From NCBI GenBank assembly GCA_947561585.1, contig CANNZV010002316.1:40045-104044 (forward strand): a stretch of 64,000 nucleotides of DNA. The letters run 5' to 3'. Positions within the stretch are counted from its first letter, which is position 1. Each line of letters begins with the position of its first letter. This DNA is from Caprella mutica. Its lineage: Eukaryota > Arthropoda > Malacostraca > Amphipoda > Caprellidae. Positions 12,201 to 21,759 of the stretch are shown here, piece after piece. Under the pieces are notes generated by a model. It was not told the origin of the DNA. It made no database searches and saw only the letters and a list, made by a program, of their open reading frames with translations. Position numbers and translations under genes: made by a program.

Positions 12201-13027
12201 AATAACGAGGAAAGAAGCGCCTAAAAATTGGGTTAGATTGAACTAATCCATCATGCAAAATAGTTTGAGTGCTGTTCTTATTTCTCATATTTTACTGTGA
12301 CAGTAATATTATGTTATCATTTTTTTTTTTTTTGTAGTGGTTACTTGAAGGAAAATCACGCCTATAATGACATATTTAGTTTCCTTCACTATTTTTTATG
12401 TGAACTCAAAAATTGAAATATATTTGTTAGATATTGTTTTTTGATTATTGTAAGAATTCCATTTTTGAATCAATTTTTATAAACTTTTTTTTACTCTATT
12501 CCAGAAATTCCATTTTCATTTCAACGATAAATTCCATCTATATTTGGATAAGGAAATATAAATAACATATAATAATTCAATTGCACATAAATAATTCATT
12601 AATTTAATTCCAAAAAAACTTAAAGATGCGATTGATTGTATTCAAGTTTTTATTTTGAAAATAGTGTAATTCAAAAGATGAATATTTGTTTATGCAAAAA
12701 ATAATCAAGAAAATGATCAAGTATAAGAAAATAACTGTAAATTTGTAAGCAAACTCTGCACATAAATAACAAAAAGTTCAGAAAAAATGATATAAGTGTA
12801 TAGGTTTCACAAAAAAATTAAACCAAAAAACTTTATCTACAAAACTCAGGACCAATACCGCAAAATGTACATTGGTTTCCAATTTCTAGATGAATTAATC
12901 ATTTTATTTTTGTACATGGTGTATAGAAAATGTAATCACACCTCAAATTACGAAAACACTCTTATTCCTGGACACAGAGTGAAGTAGAATAGCTTCAAAA
13001 ACAGAAGAAAAAAAGTTCAAATTGATG
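12201..13027. other. Duplicated upstream flank of unit A
   Basis: Homologous to 1014-1656 and to the C flank (41991-42115, 43694-44300). Shared motifs are GACAGTAAT near 12299, TAGGTTTCACAAAAA near 12801 and the 'acatggtgta' region near 12914. A 14-nt T tract precedes GTAG at 12335. No gene is called; the 63-codon frame at 12796 is not preserved in sister copies. Confidence 0.55.
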
Positions 13028-13150
13028 ACCGGAAAATTCGTCCACGGAAAATTCGTCTACGGAAAATTCCTCCACGGAATATTCATCCACAGAAAATTCG
13101 TCCACGGAAAATTCGTCTACGGAAAATTCGTCCACAGAAAATTCGTCCAT
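13028..13150. repeat. 15-bp tandem repeat, 8 copies
   Basis: GGAAAATTCGTCCAC with single-base variants, repeated head to tail. It starts where the unit-A flank loses similarity to unit X. Confidence 0.9.
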
Positions 13151-14477
13151 GTGATCTAATATATATCCCCTATCATCAATACTGATGATATTACTTTTTT
13201 GATAGAAAGTGCGAGGTTATACCCAAAAATAGGTCCATGGGCGTGAGGTAAGTGGAACGCGCAGGGTATTCAATGGTAGGTACCTAATGAAAAAAAGCTA
13301 TCTATTTTAACATAAATTAATAAAATCTGTTCACCATATGAGGTTGTTGAAATACTATCTGAAATTTCGTATGCTCGAAATACAAAACAACTTCTAGTCA
13401 CGCCTGAACATGATGATATTGATGTTGAAACAAATTGGAAATTGAATTTTTCAATATCAATTACATGTTTCTGATTTGATTTGAAAGATGTTTCTCCTTG
13501 AAATGAATATAAATCTAATCGTTGTGAATATTCACCTACATATGAGTAAATTATAGAACTCTCAAACTAGGTTCTAAATTACTAAATCATACTAATTTCA
13601 GATTTGTAATCCATCACTTTAATATTCTCAAACCATAATGTATAACAAACCGCAAACCAATTTCAGCCACTGTCTTTATTCTCCTATATTTAAATTGTTC
13701 TCATTTTATATAGAAAATGTTGTCCAACAAAAGAAAAAAAAAGCTTCTTTACGTTGCGTCAAAAATTAGAGATTTAAAAAAAATGGAATATTTAATTATT
13801 TCTTAGGAAAAAAAAATATATTTTTACCTTGTCTATCCTAATCATAGCCGTGGTGTGTTTATTTATTTGGTGTACGCTTTTACACTATGGGTATTAAACA
13901 TGAAGAATGTAACTATGATTATCACGCGAATATATTGACTTGATATTTAAATTCTCCTGTTTTTTACTTTTTAAATATATTTTTTCTAAAAAATAAATTA
14001 GATTACGGATGATTTTTTTAATTTTAATTGAATTCATTTAACCTAATTTATAACATTTAATAAAATGGTATTGCTGAAAACCCGTTATTTTTAACGGGAA
14101 CCTACACTAGTATTACGTCAAATATATGTTTCTGAATTTAAATGAATATTTCACCTTCCAACTTTTTCTTCCTCTTGATTTCACAGTGTACATTATTGTG
14201 GAATAAACTTTCAATTATTTTAAATAATATGATTTTTAAGTCATTTTATCTTAATATTCAATACTTCCAAATAATATAGGTAAATTCAATAACTTTTTAA
14301 ACTCGGAAAAATAATTATGAAAATCATGATTCCACAAACAGAGAAAGGATTAGTTGAATCAAATCAAATTACATTTGTTTTGACTTATATGAATGGTTTG
14401 ATTTTTCCCCTACCTACGTGGTGAGTTGCAGGTACTACTTAAAAGTAGTTAAATTGACGTGGGTTAAAACAAAAAAG
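13151..14477. other. AT-rich flank carrying two duplicated segments
   Basis: 13300-13530 matches 2085-2325. 13840-14130 matches 24050-24270 upstream of gene B in the same orientation, including ATGAAGAATGTAACTATGAT and an ACCCGTTATTTT/CCGGG-type hairpin. No coding frame. Confidence 0.5.
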
Positions 14478-14610
14478 TCGTTTTGACTCGCACCTAAAGT
14501 TATAGAAAGTAGTGCCAACTCTCATAGTAAGTTAATTTATACACCAGATACATAGGATTAACAGTCTTTGTGAGTTACTATAATACACTCTGTCATAATT
14601 GTTTCAACAT
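14478..14610. repeat. Single copy of the ~115-bp repeat arrayed at 37 and 52 kb
   Basis: ACTCGCACCTAAA, CCAACTCTCATAGTAAGTTA and CACCAGATACATAGGATTAA occur here in the same order as in the multi-copy arrays at 37085-37640 and, inverted, 52345-52835. Confidence 0.85.
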
Positions 14611-15144
14611 ATTTTAAAAATTTACTATTTTGTGTTCATTGTTGACCAAACACAAAAATCAGAATCAGGAAATGATTCATTTATATAATATTATGTTCAA
14701 TTGAATTTAAGATTATTAATTATGTTATGTTGCATCTACATGGTATATATATATATGTAAGTGAAGTTAATAATTTTTTCCTTTTTATCAGATTCTGTCG
14801 TACTTACAAGCGACGTAACTAAATTATTATTTTATTTTTCTATACAAGTGTACCAATAATATAAATTTTATTCGATTTTCATTTTCATTCAATAGAAATA
14901 TGAGATTGTTTACCTTCATCAGCGTTTCGTTGAAATGAAAACTTGTTAAATTTAATTCCTCAACTGAAGTAAATTCTCAGATCACATAGCATTCATTGAT
15001 CGGTATAGCGTAAAATTTTTCCGGCACATGTACTGTCCGTTGTACGAGCTTTACTGCATCTTAATATTGCAATTCACAATTAACGTCAAATAATATTAAT
15101 CAATAGTGAATAAAAAAAAATATTTATAAAAAATAAACAATTAA
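14611..15144. other. AT-rich DNA, nothing recognised
   Basis: A short (TA)n/ATATAT run near 14742-14756 is the only notable feature. Confidence 0.5.
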
Positions 15145-15241
15145 AGAATATCTCATTAAATGATAGATGCAGTCGGGTAGATACCACTTTTTTTTGATAA
15201 TTTTTTTACACTATTTCGTCGTTATACTCTGAACTGAAAAA

Positions 15242-15750
15242 GAGCTCAGACGCATCACCAATAACCACGTGAAGCCAAACAACGACAGAGACCTCATATC
15301 AAGATCTACTACAAAAACAAAAAACTAGGTAACCTACTCATCAGAAACAATAGCAACAGAATCATTCCCGACTACAATGTGGTGTACCGATATACTTGCA
15401 GCCAGGAGTTGTGTAATACAACTCAATCTAGTTATATTGGACACACCAACTCTACCATCAAAGAAAGATTCAAGCAACACATTTCAATCAAACGCCACTA
15501 CCGAGAAACCCATACAAGAAATATCACCGGATCACAAATACTACCAGATGTCAAGATACTCGCAATAAACAACAATAGAATAGAACTGCCCATACTAGAA
15601 GCACTACTCACCAAAGAACACAAACCATCCATAAATGTTCAATGCGGAGACTTCAATAGAACACTAAAAAATTCACTTTATAATTCTATTCAATTTATTC
15701 TTCTAAATTCACCTTTACAAATAAGTTTCATAAAAATTAACCTTAATTAG
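15242..15750 (+). pseudogene. GIY-YIG endonuclease end of a Penelope-like ORF, frameshifted
   Basis: From 15295 one frame reads IKIYYKNKKLGNLLIRNN, then VVYRYTCSQELC and SSYIGHTNSTIKERFKQH. This fits the Penelope pattern of a Cys-bearing leader, the YIG core, a TxxxLxxR-like helix and a following His. Further on come ILAINNN and a conserved Glu (LEALLTKEHKPSINV), where GIY-YIG nucleases carry the metal-binding Glu. Upstream sequence (15242-15290, ELRRITNNHVKPNN) is in another frame, so a one-base shift near 15290 separates the linker from the nuclease. The stop is TAG at 15748. Not functional as it stands. Confidence 0.75.
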
Positions 15751-15950
15751 CGATAAGAGCCAATAGCCACTCCATATTTAATATTTCGCACTAAATAGAA
15801 CTTTATTCTCTTGACTCCTGTCTTCATAAATGAAGACAGGGGTCAAGCCTTAACTTTCTCAGAAATGGTATCACCTAGTAGACATTATAGAAAATATCTT
15901 TTAACTTTCATAATTTTATTAATAAATGTACCATTTCTACAGATTTATTT

Positions 15951-15985
15951 TACCTGAAGATGTTGGTAGTTTAACGACGAAATAT
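15951..15985 (+). ncRNA. Hammerhead-ribozyme-like core in the Penelope 3' repeat
   Basis: CTGAAGA (15954-15960), a possible short hairpin (GTT/AAC), then GAAA (15979-15982) has the order of a hammerhead core (CUGANGA, stem II, GAAA). Penelope-like terminal repeats are known to carry hammerheads. Stem II here is short and does not close directly on GAAA, so it is probably degraded. The inverted left arm keeps only the CGACGAAAT part. Confidence 0.3.
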
Positions 15986-16262
15986 TATAAAAAAATGATC
16001 AAAAAATGCATTATCAAATGATTGTCAAGAATTGTTTTCAATTTCCAAGAAGACCATACCAAAAAGCATTTCAGAAATTTGGAAAAAAATATCAAAAAAA
16101 CCGGTAGGTGTCTACCCAACTGCATCTATCATTTAATGAAATTTGTTTAAATGAAAACTTGCTACCAAGATATACTGAATTAAAGAATAATATAAAATAA
16201 GTGAGGTGACACTGTAGTTCATTTAAATATAATTAATCAGTTTTAGTTTGCAATATTTTTTT

Positions 16263-16520
16263 TTCTAGAATGTTCTAGAAGGATCTCTTTGTCCTTTTTA
16301 TATTTAAACTATTAGTATGCATTTTCCTCATTTATTATTTGTACAGTTGCCTATTATATTTAGGTTTGTTTTAGAATAGTTTTATATTTTCCTTTTCAAT
16401 TATCTAATATAATAATTAATTAGGAATATGGAAGAAGCTGGCATCGAGCTGGGTGCCAAGTGCACGAGGCTCCGCTCGTAGTATATAAAGCGGTGTAGTC
16501 TGCATAGCTTCCTCTTTCAA
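16263..16520 (+). promoter_or_regulatory. Heat-shock-type promoter: perfect HSE plus TATA
   Basis: TTCtaGAAtgTTCtaGAA at 16263-16280 is four perfectly alternating nGAAn pentamers, the binding site of an HSF trimer. TATATAAA follows at 16482-16489, about 200 bp downstream and in a local GC-rich patch. A start is expected near 16512-16520 (TTTCAACT). This looks like an inducible RNA polymerase II promoter on the plus strand. No heat-shock protein or other coding exon follows within the next 1.5 kb. Confidence 0.55.
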
Positions 16521-16827
16521 CTCTTAAATTCATGTGGACACATTGTCACTATATTTCGCTCTGCATACAAACCTAGCTGTGTAATTCACTAATTCTTAAA
16601 CATCAGCCCCAATATTATAATCAAAGATAAGTAGGGTAAGTTTTATATAGAAATATATAAGTTTTATGTGTTACATATTATATAGGTTTAATGCCATTTG
16701 GTAATTTCTTGTATAGCTATTCCTATTAATTACTGAAAATAACTTTTCATTTATAATTAAAATAATAGTTCGTAGATTAATAAACATAGAATTTCTGCTG
16801 TTTGTAATATTACTACGTTGATTCAGT

Positions 16828-17005
16828 TAGGGTAAGTTACGAATTGTCGGTCAGTACCTACTACATAGCTACTGCATGATATAAGAAGAAACGATATAAA
16901 AGTTATTATTAGATAGCACTGTGTAATAATTATAATAATTTTTTATCGTTTTCTTCTTATATGACCAAAGATGTAGTACTGACCGATAATTCGTAACTTA
17001 CCCTA
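16828..17005. mobile_element. MITE, TAGGGTAAGTT family, copy 1
   Basis: 178 bp. The left end TAGGGTAAGTTACGAATTGT and the reverse complement of the right end match for about 60 bp, through GTCGGTCAGTAC and TATAAGAAGAAA. Related copies are at 51427-51650 and, split by another transposon, 34521-36608. No coding capacity. Confidence 0.85.
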
Positions 17006-17049
17006 GTGAGATTTGCAATTGTAAATTTATATTGCAGGTTTTAGTCTGG

Positions 17050-17157
17050 AACCTACCTACTCAGTCGTGAACTAACTACCTACGTACTTACCTACCTAAC
17101 TAACTACCTAACTATCTACCTACCTACCTAGTACCTACCACGCAGTACCTACCTGAT
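17050..17157. repeat. (CCTA)n-type microsatellite
   Basis: Imperfect ACCTACCTAACTA tetranucleotide runs, including CTACCTACCTACCTAG. Confidence 0.85.
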
Positions 17158-17270
17158 GGAATAGGAAGTTGCAACAAGTTCCTAGGCTATTATTTGCTCG
17201 TTATATAGCAATTATGAATTCCATATTATTTAGGTTTATTTTCTTGGGTCTAGGGGAATTTACCGAAAGC

Positions 17271-17907
17271 AATTGATCGAATGGAAAATTGATCGGATGG
17301 AAAATTGATCGGATGGAAAATTGATCGGATGGAAAATTGATCGGATAGAAAATTGATCGGATGGAAAATTGATCGAATGGAAAATTGATCGAATGGAAAA
17401 TTGATCGAATGGAAAATTGATCGAATGGAAAATTGATTGAGTGGAAAATTGATCGAATGAAAAATTGATCGGATGGAAAATTGATCGAATGGAAAATTGA
17501 TCGGATGGAAAATTGATCGGATGGAAAATTGATCGGATGGAAAATTGATCGGATGGAAAATTGATCGAATGGAAAAATGATCGAATGGAAAATTGATCGG
17601 ATGGAAAATTGATCGAATTGAAAATTGATCGGATGGAAAATTGATCGAATGGAAAATTGATCGAATGGAAAATTGATCAAAGGGACAATTGATTGAGTGA
17701 AAAATTGATCGAACGGACAATTGATCGAACGGAAAAAAGTTGATTGAACGGAAAATTGGTCGAATGGAAAATTGATTGAATGGAAAATTGGTCGAATGGA
17801 AAATTGATCGAACGGACAATTGATTGAATGGAAAATTGATCGAACGGTGAATTTGTCGAATGAAAAATTGGTAGAATGGAAAATTGATTGAATGGAAAAT
17901 TGGTCGA
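17271..17907. repeat. 16-bp satellite, about 40 copies, left part
   Basis: Unit GATCGRATGGAAAATT with few variants; it gives spurious minus-strand frames rich in INFPFDQFSIRSIFHP. The LINE at 17908-21153 is inserted in it, and the array resumes at 21155. Related 16-bp units with an AATTGNTCGA core occur at 32315-32425, 55495-55610 and 56045-56150. Confidence 0.95.
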
Positions 17908-18031
17908 TTGGCTTCCTCTTCTTTAGCTTTTCGCGGCACGCTCGGGTGACAAGCAGTCAATCAGTTTGTTTAGTCGGTAGGACGTGTATAATCAGGTCAG
18001 CTGAAAACTTCCTTAACCCACTAGTGAGCAT

Positions 18032-18202
18032 ATGGCAGAAAGGGACCGTTGTGTGTCATGTTCTCTTATTAACATCAGGAAGCGGACTGTTGTGTGCACT
18101 TGTTGCAGAGATGTTTTTCACCTCTCTTGCGTGGGTCTGTCTAGGCGCCAAGCAGATGCTATCCCTCGATGGTCATGTGTGTCGTGTCTGGGGCGGGGGT
18201 GA
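18032..18202 (+). CDS. N-terminal PHD-finger segment of the LINE protein, ending at a frame break
   Basis: From ATG 18032 the 56 codons encode a complete Cys4-His-Cys3 PHD finger: CVSC, 11 residues, CTCC, four residues, H, two residues, C (FHLSC), then 14 residues and CVSC after a Trp (RWSCVSC). PHD fingers commonly read histone H3 tails. The frame stops with TGA at 18200-18202, right after a G-rich run (18191-18199), while the RT frame lies one base back. Either one base was lost in this copy, or the element uses -1 frameshifting. The overlap of the two frames (18157-18202) permits either reading. Confidence 0.65.
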   Translation: MAERDRCVSCSLINIRKRTVVCTCCRDVFHLSCVGLSRRQADAIPRWSCVSCLGRG

Positions 18203-20940
18203 TAACACCACAACCCGCCACAGATGCGACGATTGATTTGGAGGCATACATCTCTCGGAGCCGTAGAAGCATGAAAGTACTGAGGATAGTCCCTAAAGGA
18301 GCCATCTTTTGCGTAGCGGACGCGTTGCAAAAGTTAATTGAAAGAGTAATTCAGGAGGGAACCCCCATTGCGTGGGGTAGACTCTTGAGCTTTTGCTATT
18401 GGGCTCTGAGGAGTCCCGGACAACGCAGTTCGGAAGCAAAACGGAATACTTCGTTAACAACGGAAGTGAAAAGACAGGTCGCGTCTTTCATGGAAGAGCA
18501 CCTGTTAATCATTCCGGAGGAGGGCGCTTTAGGTGCGGGAACAGTGAATAAGGATGTTCAACTGGGGAAGCGTGTGTCGGATAAGTTGTCTGAAGGAGAC
18601 ATTACCGGAGCAGTGCGTCTGTTGGCTTCGTCGTCGGAGATTTCGCCTGAAAATGACGAAACTTTGACGGCTCTCCAACGGAAACACCCTCCTGCTCCTG
18701 AGGACCTCTTGTTGCCTGCAGGGCCAGGGGATGACTGCCAGCCGCACGTTGCCAGTGAGGAAGACGTCAGAAAGGCCTTGTCTTCGTTCAGGAAAGGCTC
18801 AGCAGGGGGTCCCGACGGGTTACGTCCGTGTCACCTGCAGTCTCTTGTCTCCCGTAAAGCTTCTGAGGCAGGCGCCAGGTTACTAACCACCCTAACGATG
18901 TTCGTTAACCTCATTTTGAAGGGGGATGTTCCAGAATTTGCTAGACCGATATTCTATGGAGCTACTTTGACTGCTTTGGGGAAAAAGGACGGAGGCGTGC
19001 ATCCTATTGCTGTAGGGAACACTTTGAGACGTTTGGCTGTGAAAGTAGGGTCACGTCCCATGATAGCTAGTCTTGGAGAATCCTTGCGCCCTATTCAGTT
19101 AGGGGTTTCAACTCGAGGTGGCTGCGAAGCGGCAGCTCATGCCACTCGCAGATATCTTGGGTTGGAAGGTAAAAAGGTTATTTTCAAGATTGACATGGCC
19201 AATGCTTTCAATAGCCTACGACGAGATGTGTTCCTGAATGCGGCTAAACAAAGGACTCAGGGGCTTTATAGACTGATTTGGCAGGCTTATTCTGGTCCAA
19301 CAACACTTTTTTATGGGGGGACGAACCTCGTATCCGCTACGGGTTTACAGCAGGGCGACCCTTTCGGTCCAGCTCTCTTCTCTTTGGGAATTGATGAGAT
19401 AACGCGAAGGGTGGACACTGAGTTGAATGTCTGGTATCTCGATGACGGGACAATCGGAGATTCACCTGAAAAGGTGTTCACTTGTTTGCAGCGTCTAATC
19501 AATGACCTTGCTGAAGTGGGACTGGATATCAACCGAGAGAAGTGTGAACTGATTTTGCTGAATCATTCTGAGGAAGAATCAATAATTACGAGGAATCTAT
19601 TTGAGGGGTTGATGCCAGGATTGAGGGTCGTTCCAGTGGAAGATTTAAGCTTGCTGGGAGCACCACTCATGGAGAGGGGCATACCAGCAGCTGTTGCTGA
19701 GAAGAGGGAGGATTTGGAGAGGCTTTCGTCAAGGTTGAAACTGATTGAGAACCATCAAGCTTTTGCTTTGCTCAAGAACTGTTTTGCCTTGCCTAAGCTC
19801 CAATATATCCTACGTGCTTCACCAGCTTACAGGAATAGTGAGGATCTTTCACAGTTCGACAGGGTCATTGTATCAGCCCTTTCGATGGTTACCAACGTTA
19901 AGTTTGAGGGAGACTCACTTGTGCAGGCATCGTTGCCCGTACGGTTTGGGGGGTTAGGAATCAGGATGTCTAAGGACATTGCGCTACCCGCATTCATTTC
20001 TTCCCTTCATGCTACCGAGGATTTGGTTAGATCCATTCTGTGCAGAACACAGATTGGGGATGACCGAGAGCTTGGAGCAGCAGTGGAGAAATGGCAAAGT
20101 GAGGGTTTAGCCTTAGCTGAGGGAGCTAATGAGAGTCGGCAGAGGTCATGGGATGACCCTAAGTCGGTAGCCACTGTGGCCAGACTGCTCGAGGAGGCTG
20201 ATCAATTGTCTAGGGCACGTCTGCTGGCATCTGCATGTAGAGAGAGCGGACTTTGGTTACATGCGCTTCCAGTTCCTACACTTGGAACGCTACTCGACGC
20301 AGAGTCTTTTCGGGTTGCGATTGCGCTACGTGTTGGTGCGGACATCTGTGAGCCACACGTGTGCCGATGCGGCCAGAGGGTGGATTCAAGGGGACTTCAC
20401 GGTCTATCATGTCGCTACAGTGCTGGACGCCATCCGAGACATACAGCCCTGAATGATGTTATTAGGAGAGCTTTGATTTCGGCTGGTATCCCTTCAGTGC
20501 TTGAGCCTCTGGGGGTTGATAGGGGTGATGGTAAGCGGCCTGATGGTATCTCAGTCTTCCCTTTTACAGATGGGAGGTGTCTTTGTTGGGATGCAACATG
20601 TGTAGACACTTACGCGGCGTCTCACTTGATCGACTCGGCATTGTCACCTGGTAGCGCAGCCAAGGAGGCGGAGGGGAGGAAGCGACGCAAATATGCGGCT
20701 CTTGGCATTCGATATCGGTTCGAACCCATAGCGGTGGAAACGGCAGGTAGCTATGGTGAAACGACAGGCGCACTCCTTACTGAAATCGGCCGTCGCATTA
20801 CCGACGTCACTTATGATGTGAGAGAGACCTTTTGGTTAGAGCAGAGAGTTGGTTTGGCAGTTCAGAGGGGCAATGCTTTCAGTATCCTGACGTCAGTCAA
20901 GGAGAAGTATGATGACCGCAGTTTGGGTGTTGCCCTGTGA
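18169..20940 (+). CDS. Reverse transcriptase with C-terminal restriction-like endonuclease
   Basis: 923 codons from ATG 18169; the natural start is probably the upstream PHD frame. RT motifs are in order: IAVGNTLRRLAVK (about 281), motif A VIFKIDMANAFNSL (Asp about 341), motif B GLQQGDPFGPALFSL (about 392), motif C WYLDDG (about 422-427), motif D GLDINREKCELI. The C-terminus has the Cys-Cys-His-Cys motif CRCGQ...LHGLSC (from about 732) and PD-(D/E)XK-type residues RPDGI (about 790) and WDATCVDT (about 807-814), the nuclease that nicks the target for reverse transcription. All catalytic residues are present. No apurinic-type endonuclease or RNase H is seen. Ends TGA at 20938. Confidence 0.93.
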   Translation: MVMCVVSGAGVITPQPATDATIDLEAYISRSRRSMKVLRIVPKGAIFCVADALQKLIERVIQEGTPIAWGRLLSFCYWALRSPGQRSSEAKRNTSLTTEVKRQVASFMEEHLLIIPEEGALGAGTVNKDVQLGKRVSDKLSEGDITGAVRLLASSSEISPENDETLTALQRKHPPAPEDLLLPAGPGDDCQPHVASEEDVRKALSSFRKGSAGGPDGLRPCHLQSLVSRKASEAGARLLTTLTMFVNLILKGDVPEFARPIFYGATLTALGKKDGGVHPIAVGNTLRRLAVKVGSRPMIASLGESLRPIQLGVSTRGGCEAAAHATRRYLGLEGKKVIFKIDMANAFNSLRRDVFLNAAKQRTQGLYRLIWQAYSGPTTLFYGGTNLVSATGLQQGDPFGPALFSLGIDEITRRVDTELNVWYLDDGTIGDSPEKVFTCLQRLINDLAEVGLDINREKCELILLNHSEEESIITRNLFEGLMPGLRVVPVEDLSLLGAPLMERGIPAAVAEKREDLERLSSRLKLIENHQAFALLKNCFALPKLQYILRASPAYRNSEDLSQFDRVIVSALSMVTNVKFEGDSLVQASLPVRFGGLGIRMSKDIALPAFISSLHATEDLVRSILCRTQIGDDRELGAAVEKWQSEGLALAEGANESRQRSWDDPKSVATVARLLEEADQLSRARLLASACRESGLWLHALPVPTLGTLLDAESFRVAIALRVGADICEPHVCRCGQRVDSRGLHGLSCRYSAGRHPRHTALNDVIRRALISAGIPSVLEPLGVDRGDGKRPDGISVFPFTDGRCLCWDATCVDTYAASHLIDSALSPGSAAKEAEGRKRRKYAALGIRYRFEPIAVETAGSYGETTGALLTEIGRRITDVTYDVRETFWLEQRVGLAVQRGNAFSILTSVKEKYDDRSLGVAL

Positions 20941-21113
20941 CCTGCTATAGGCACCTCACAGTCGGTTGGAGGCCACTACCATTGGCGATGGTCGGAGCCA
21001 TGGTCGTAGAGCAGAGAAGCTTATCTTTCATTTTTTAATGTTCATTGTCTTAATAAAGATAATTGCTTTTTTTTAAATTATTTAAAGAAGGTTTGCTTCT
21101 TCTGGCAGAGGGC

Positions 21114-21154
<41 letters not shown>

Positions 21155-21157
<3 letters not shown>

Positions 21158-21305
21158 GTCGAATGGAAAATTGATCGAAAGGATAATTGATCGAATGGAA
21201 AATTGATTGAACGGACAATAGATAGAATGGAAAAATTCTATCTATTGTCCGATTTTCTTTTCGATCAATTTTCCATTCGATTAATTGTTTTCGATAAATT
21301 CTCCG
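21155..21305. repeat. 16-bp satellite, right part, folding back on itself
   Basis: Continues the array interrupted by the LINE, then inverts. GACAATAGATAGAAT (about 21210) and its perfect complement ATTCTATCTATTGTC surround a short A-rich loop, after which the units run in the opposite orientation (TTTTCGATCAATTTTCCATT). The array therefore ends in a palindrome. Confidence 0.88.
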
Positions 21306-21759
21306 GATCCCTATTTTCTAATATAGGTAGGCATTATTTCAATAGTTAATTACTAAACTATTCACGTGTTTCCTTATTTTGTGTACTGGTGACCCCGCTG
21401 TGACAATGTTGCAACACTAGTATAATATAAATAAAAAGTGATCAGTAAATAACTCAACCTAATAATCAATCCAACTAAATATCACTATAATAATAAACTA
21501 ATAATCACTTTAAAAGTATAAATAACAAGTATTGAAATAAATGGAAAACATCATTAATGGTAAATTCAATTAATTGAAATCATAATCGAATTTTAATTAA
21601 TCAATTGATATATGTAGCTTACGCTGTAACCAAGAAGGACACACAACCTGCTTAGTGAGACCAATCCGCTTAGTATGACCGATCGAATTTTATATGCTCA
21701 CGCTCAATTTGTCACTATTTTAAATATGGGCCCTGAAAACCCATTTATTACTATTAATA
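21306..21759. other. AT-rich DNA, nothing recognised
   Basis: Contains an isolated fragment resembling the 18-bp satellite (CCGCTTAGTATGACC near 21667) but no gene. Confidence 0.5.

Larger units (their letters stand above)
15145..16135 (+). mobile_element. Penelope-like element remnant with inverted flanking arms
   Basis: A decayed Penelope GIY-YIG region (15242-15750) is bracketed by inverted arms. On the left, ATGATAGATGCAGTCGGGTA (about 15160) and ATTTCGTCGTTA (about 15217). On the right, the inverted equivalents at about 16105-16133 and 15973-15985. Inverted partial terminal repeats are typical of Penelope-like elements. The reverse transcriptase is gone apart from the short linker upstream of the nuclease. 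Outer boundaries are approximate. Confidence 0.7.
16515..17907 (+). ncRNA. Candidate heat-inducible non-coding transcript with satellite tail
   Basis: Downstream of the HSE/TATA promoter, a leader of about 120 nt has no sizeable frame and ends at a consensus donor (AGG/GTAAGT, GT at 16636). An acceptor TATATTGCAG ends at 17037. The putative second exon would start with CCTA repeats and run into the 16-bp satellite. Promoter, short exon, intron, then tandem repeats without a protein resembles the layout of the Drosophila hsr-omega locus. There is no sequence homology claim; the 3' end is unknown and is now interrupted by the LINE at 17908. Speculative. Confidence 0.2.
17908..21153 (+). mobile_element. 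Nearly complete non-LTR retrotransposon with PHD, RT and restriction-like endonuclease
   Basis: About 3.25 kb inserted in the 16-bp satellite. ATTGGTCGA occurs immediately before (17899-17907) and after (21154-21162) the element, a target-site duplication whose exact left edge merges with the poly(A). The 3' end is about 35 A residues. The 5' leader is about 124 bp, followed by the PHD frame (18032-18202) and the RT-RLE frame (18169-20940), then a 180-bp 3' UTR. GC content is close to 50%, far above the neighbourhood, and the 923-codon frame has no stops, so the insertion is probably recent. RLE-type LINEs (R2, R4, NeSL and CRE groups) often insert site-specifically; I cannot assign the clade. 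Confidence 0.88.

Noticed and set aside
17201..17960. Minus-strand INFPFDQFSIRS-type repetitive frames
   Set aside because: Shadow of the 16-bp satellite.
17892..18236. 114-codon frame at the 5' end of the LINE
   Set aside because: Runs across the satellite/LINE junction in a frame different from both the PHD finger and the RT; no domain.
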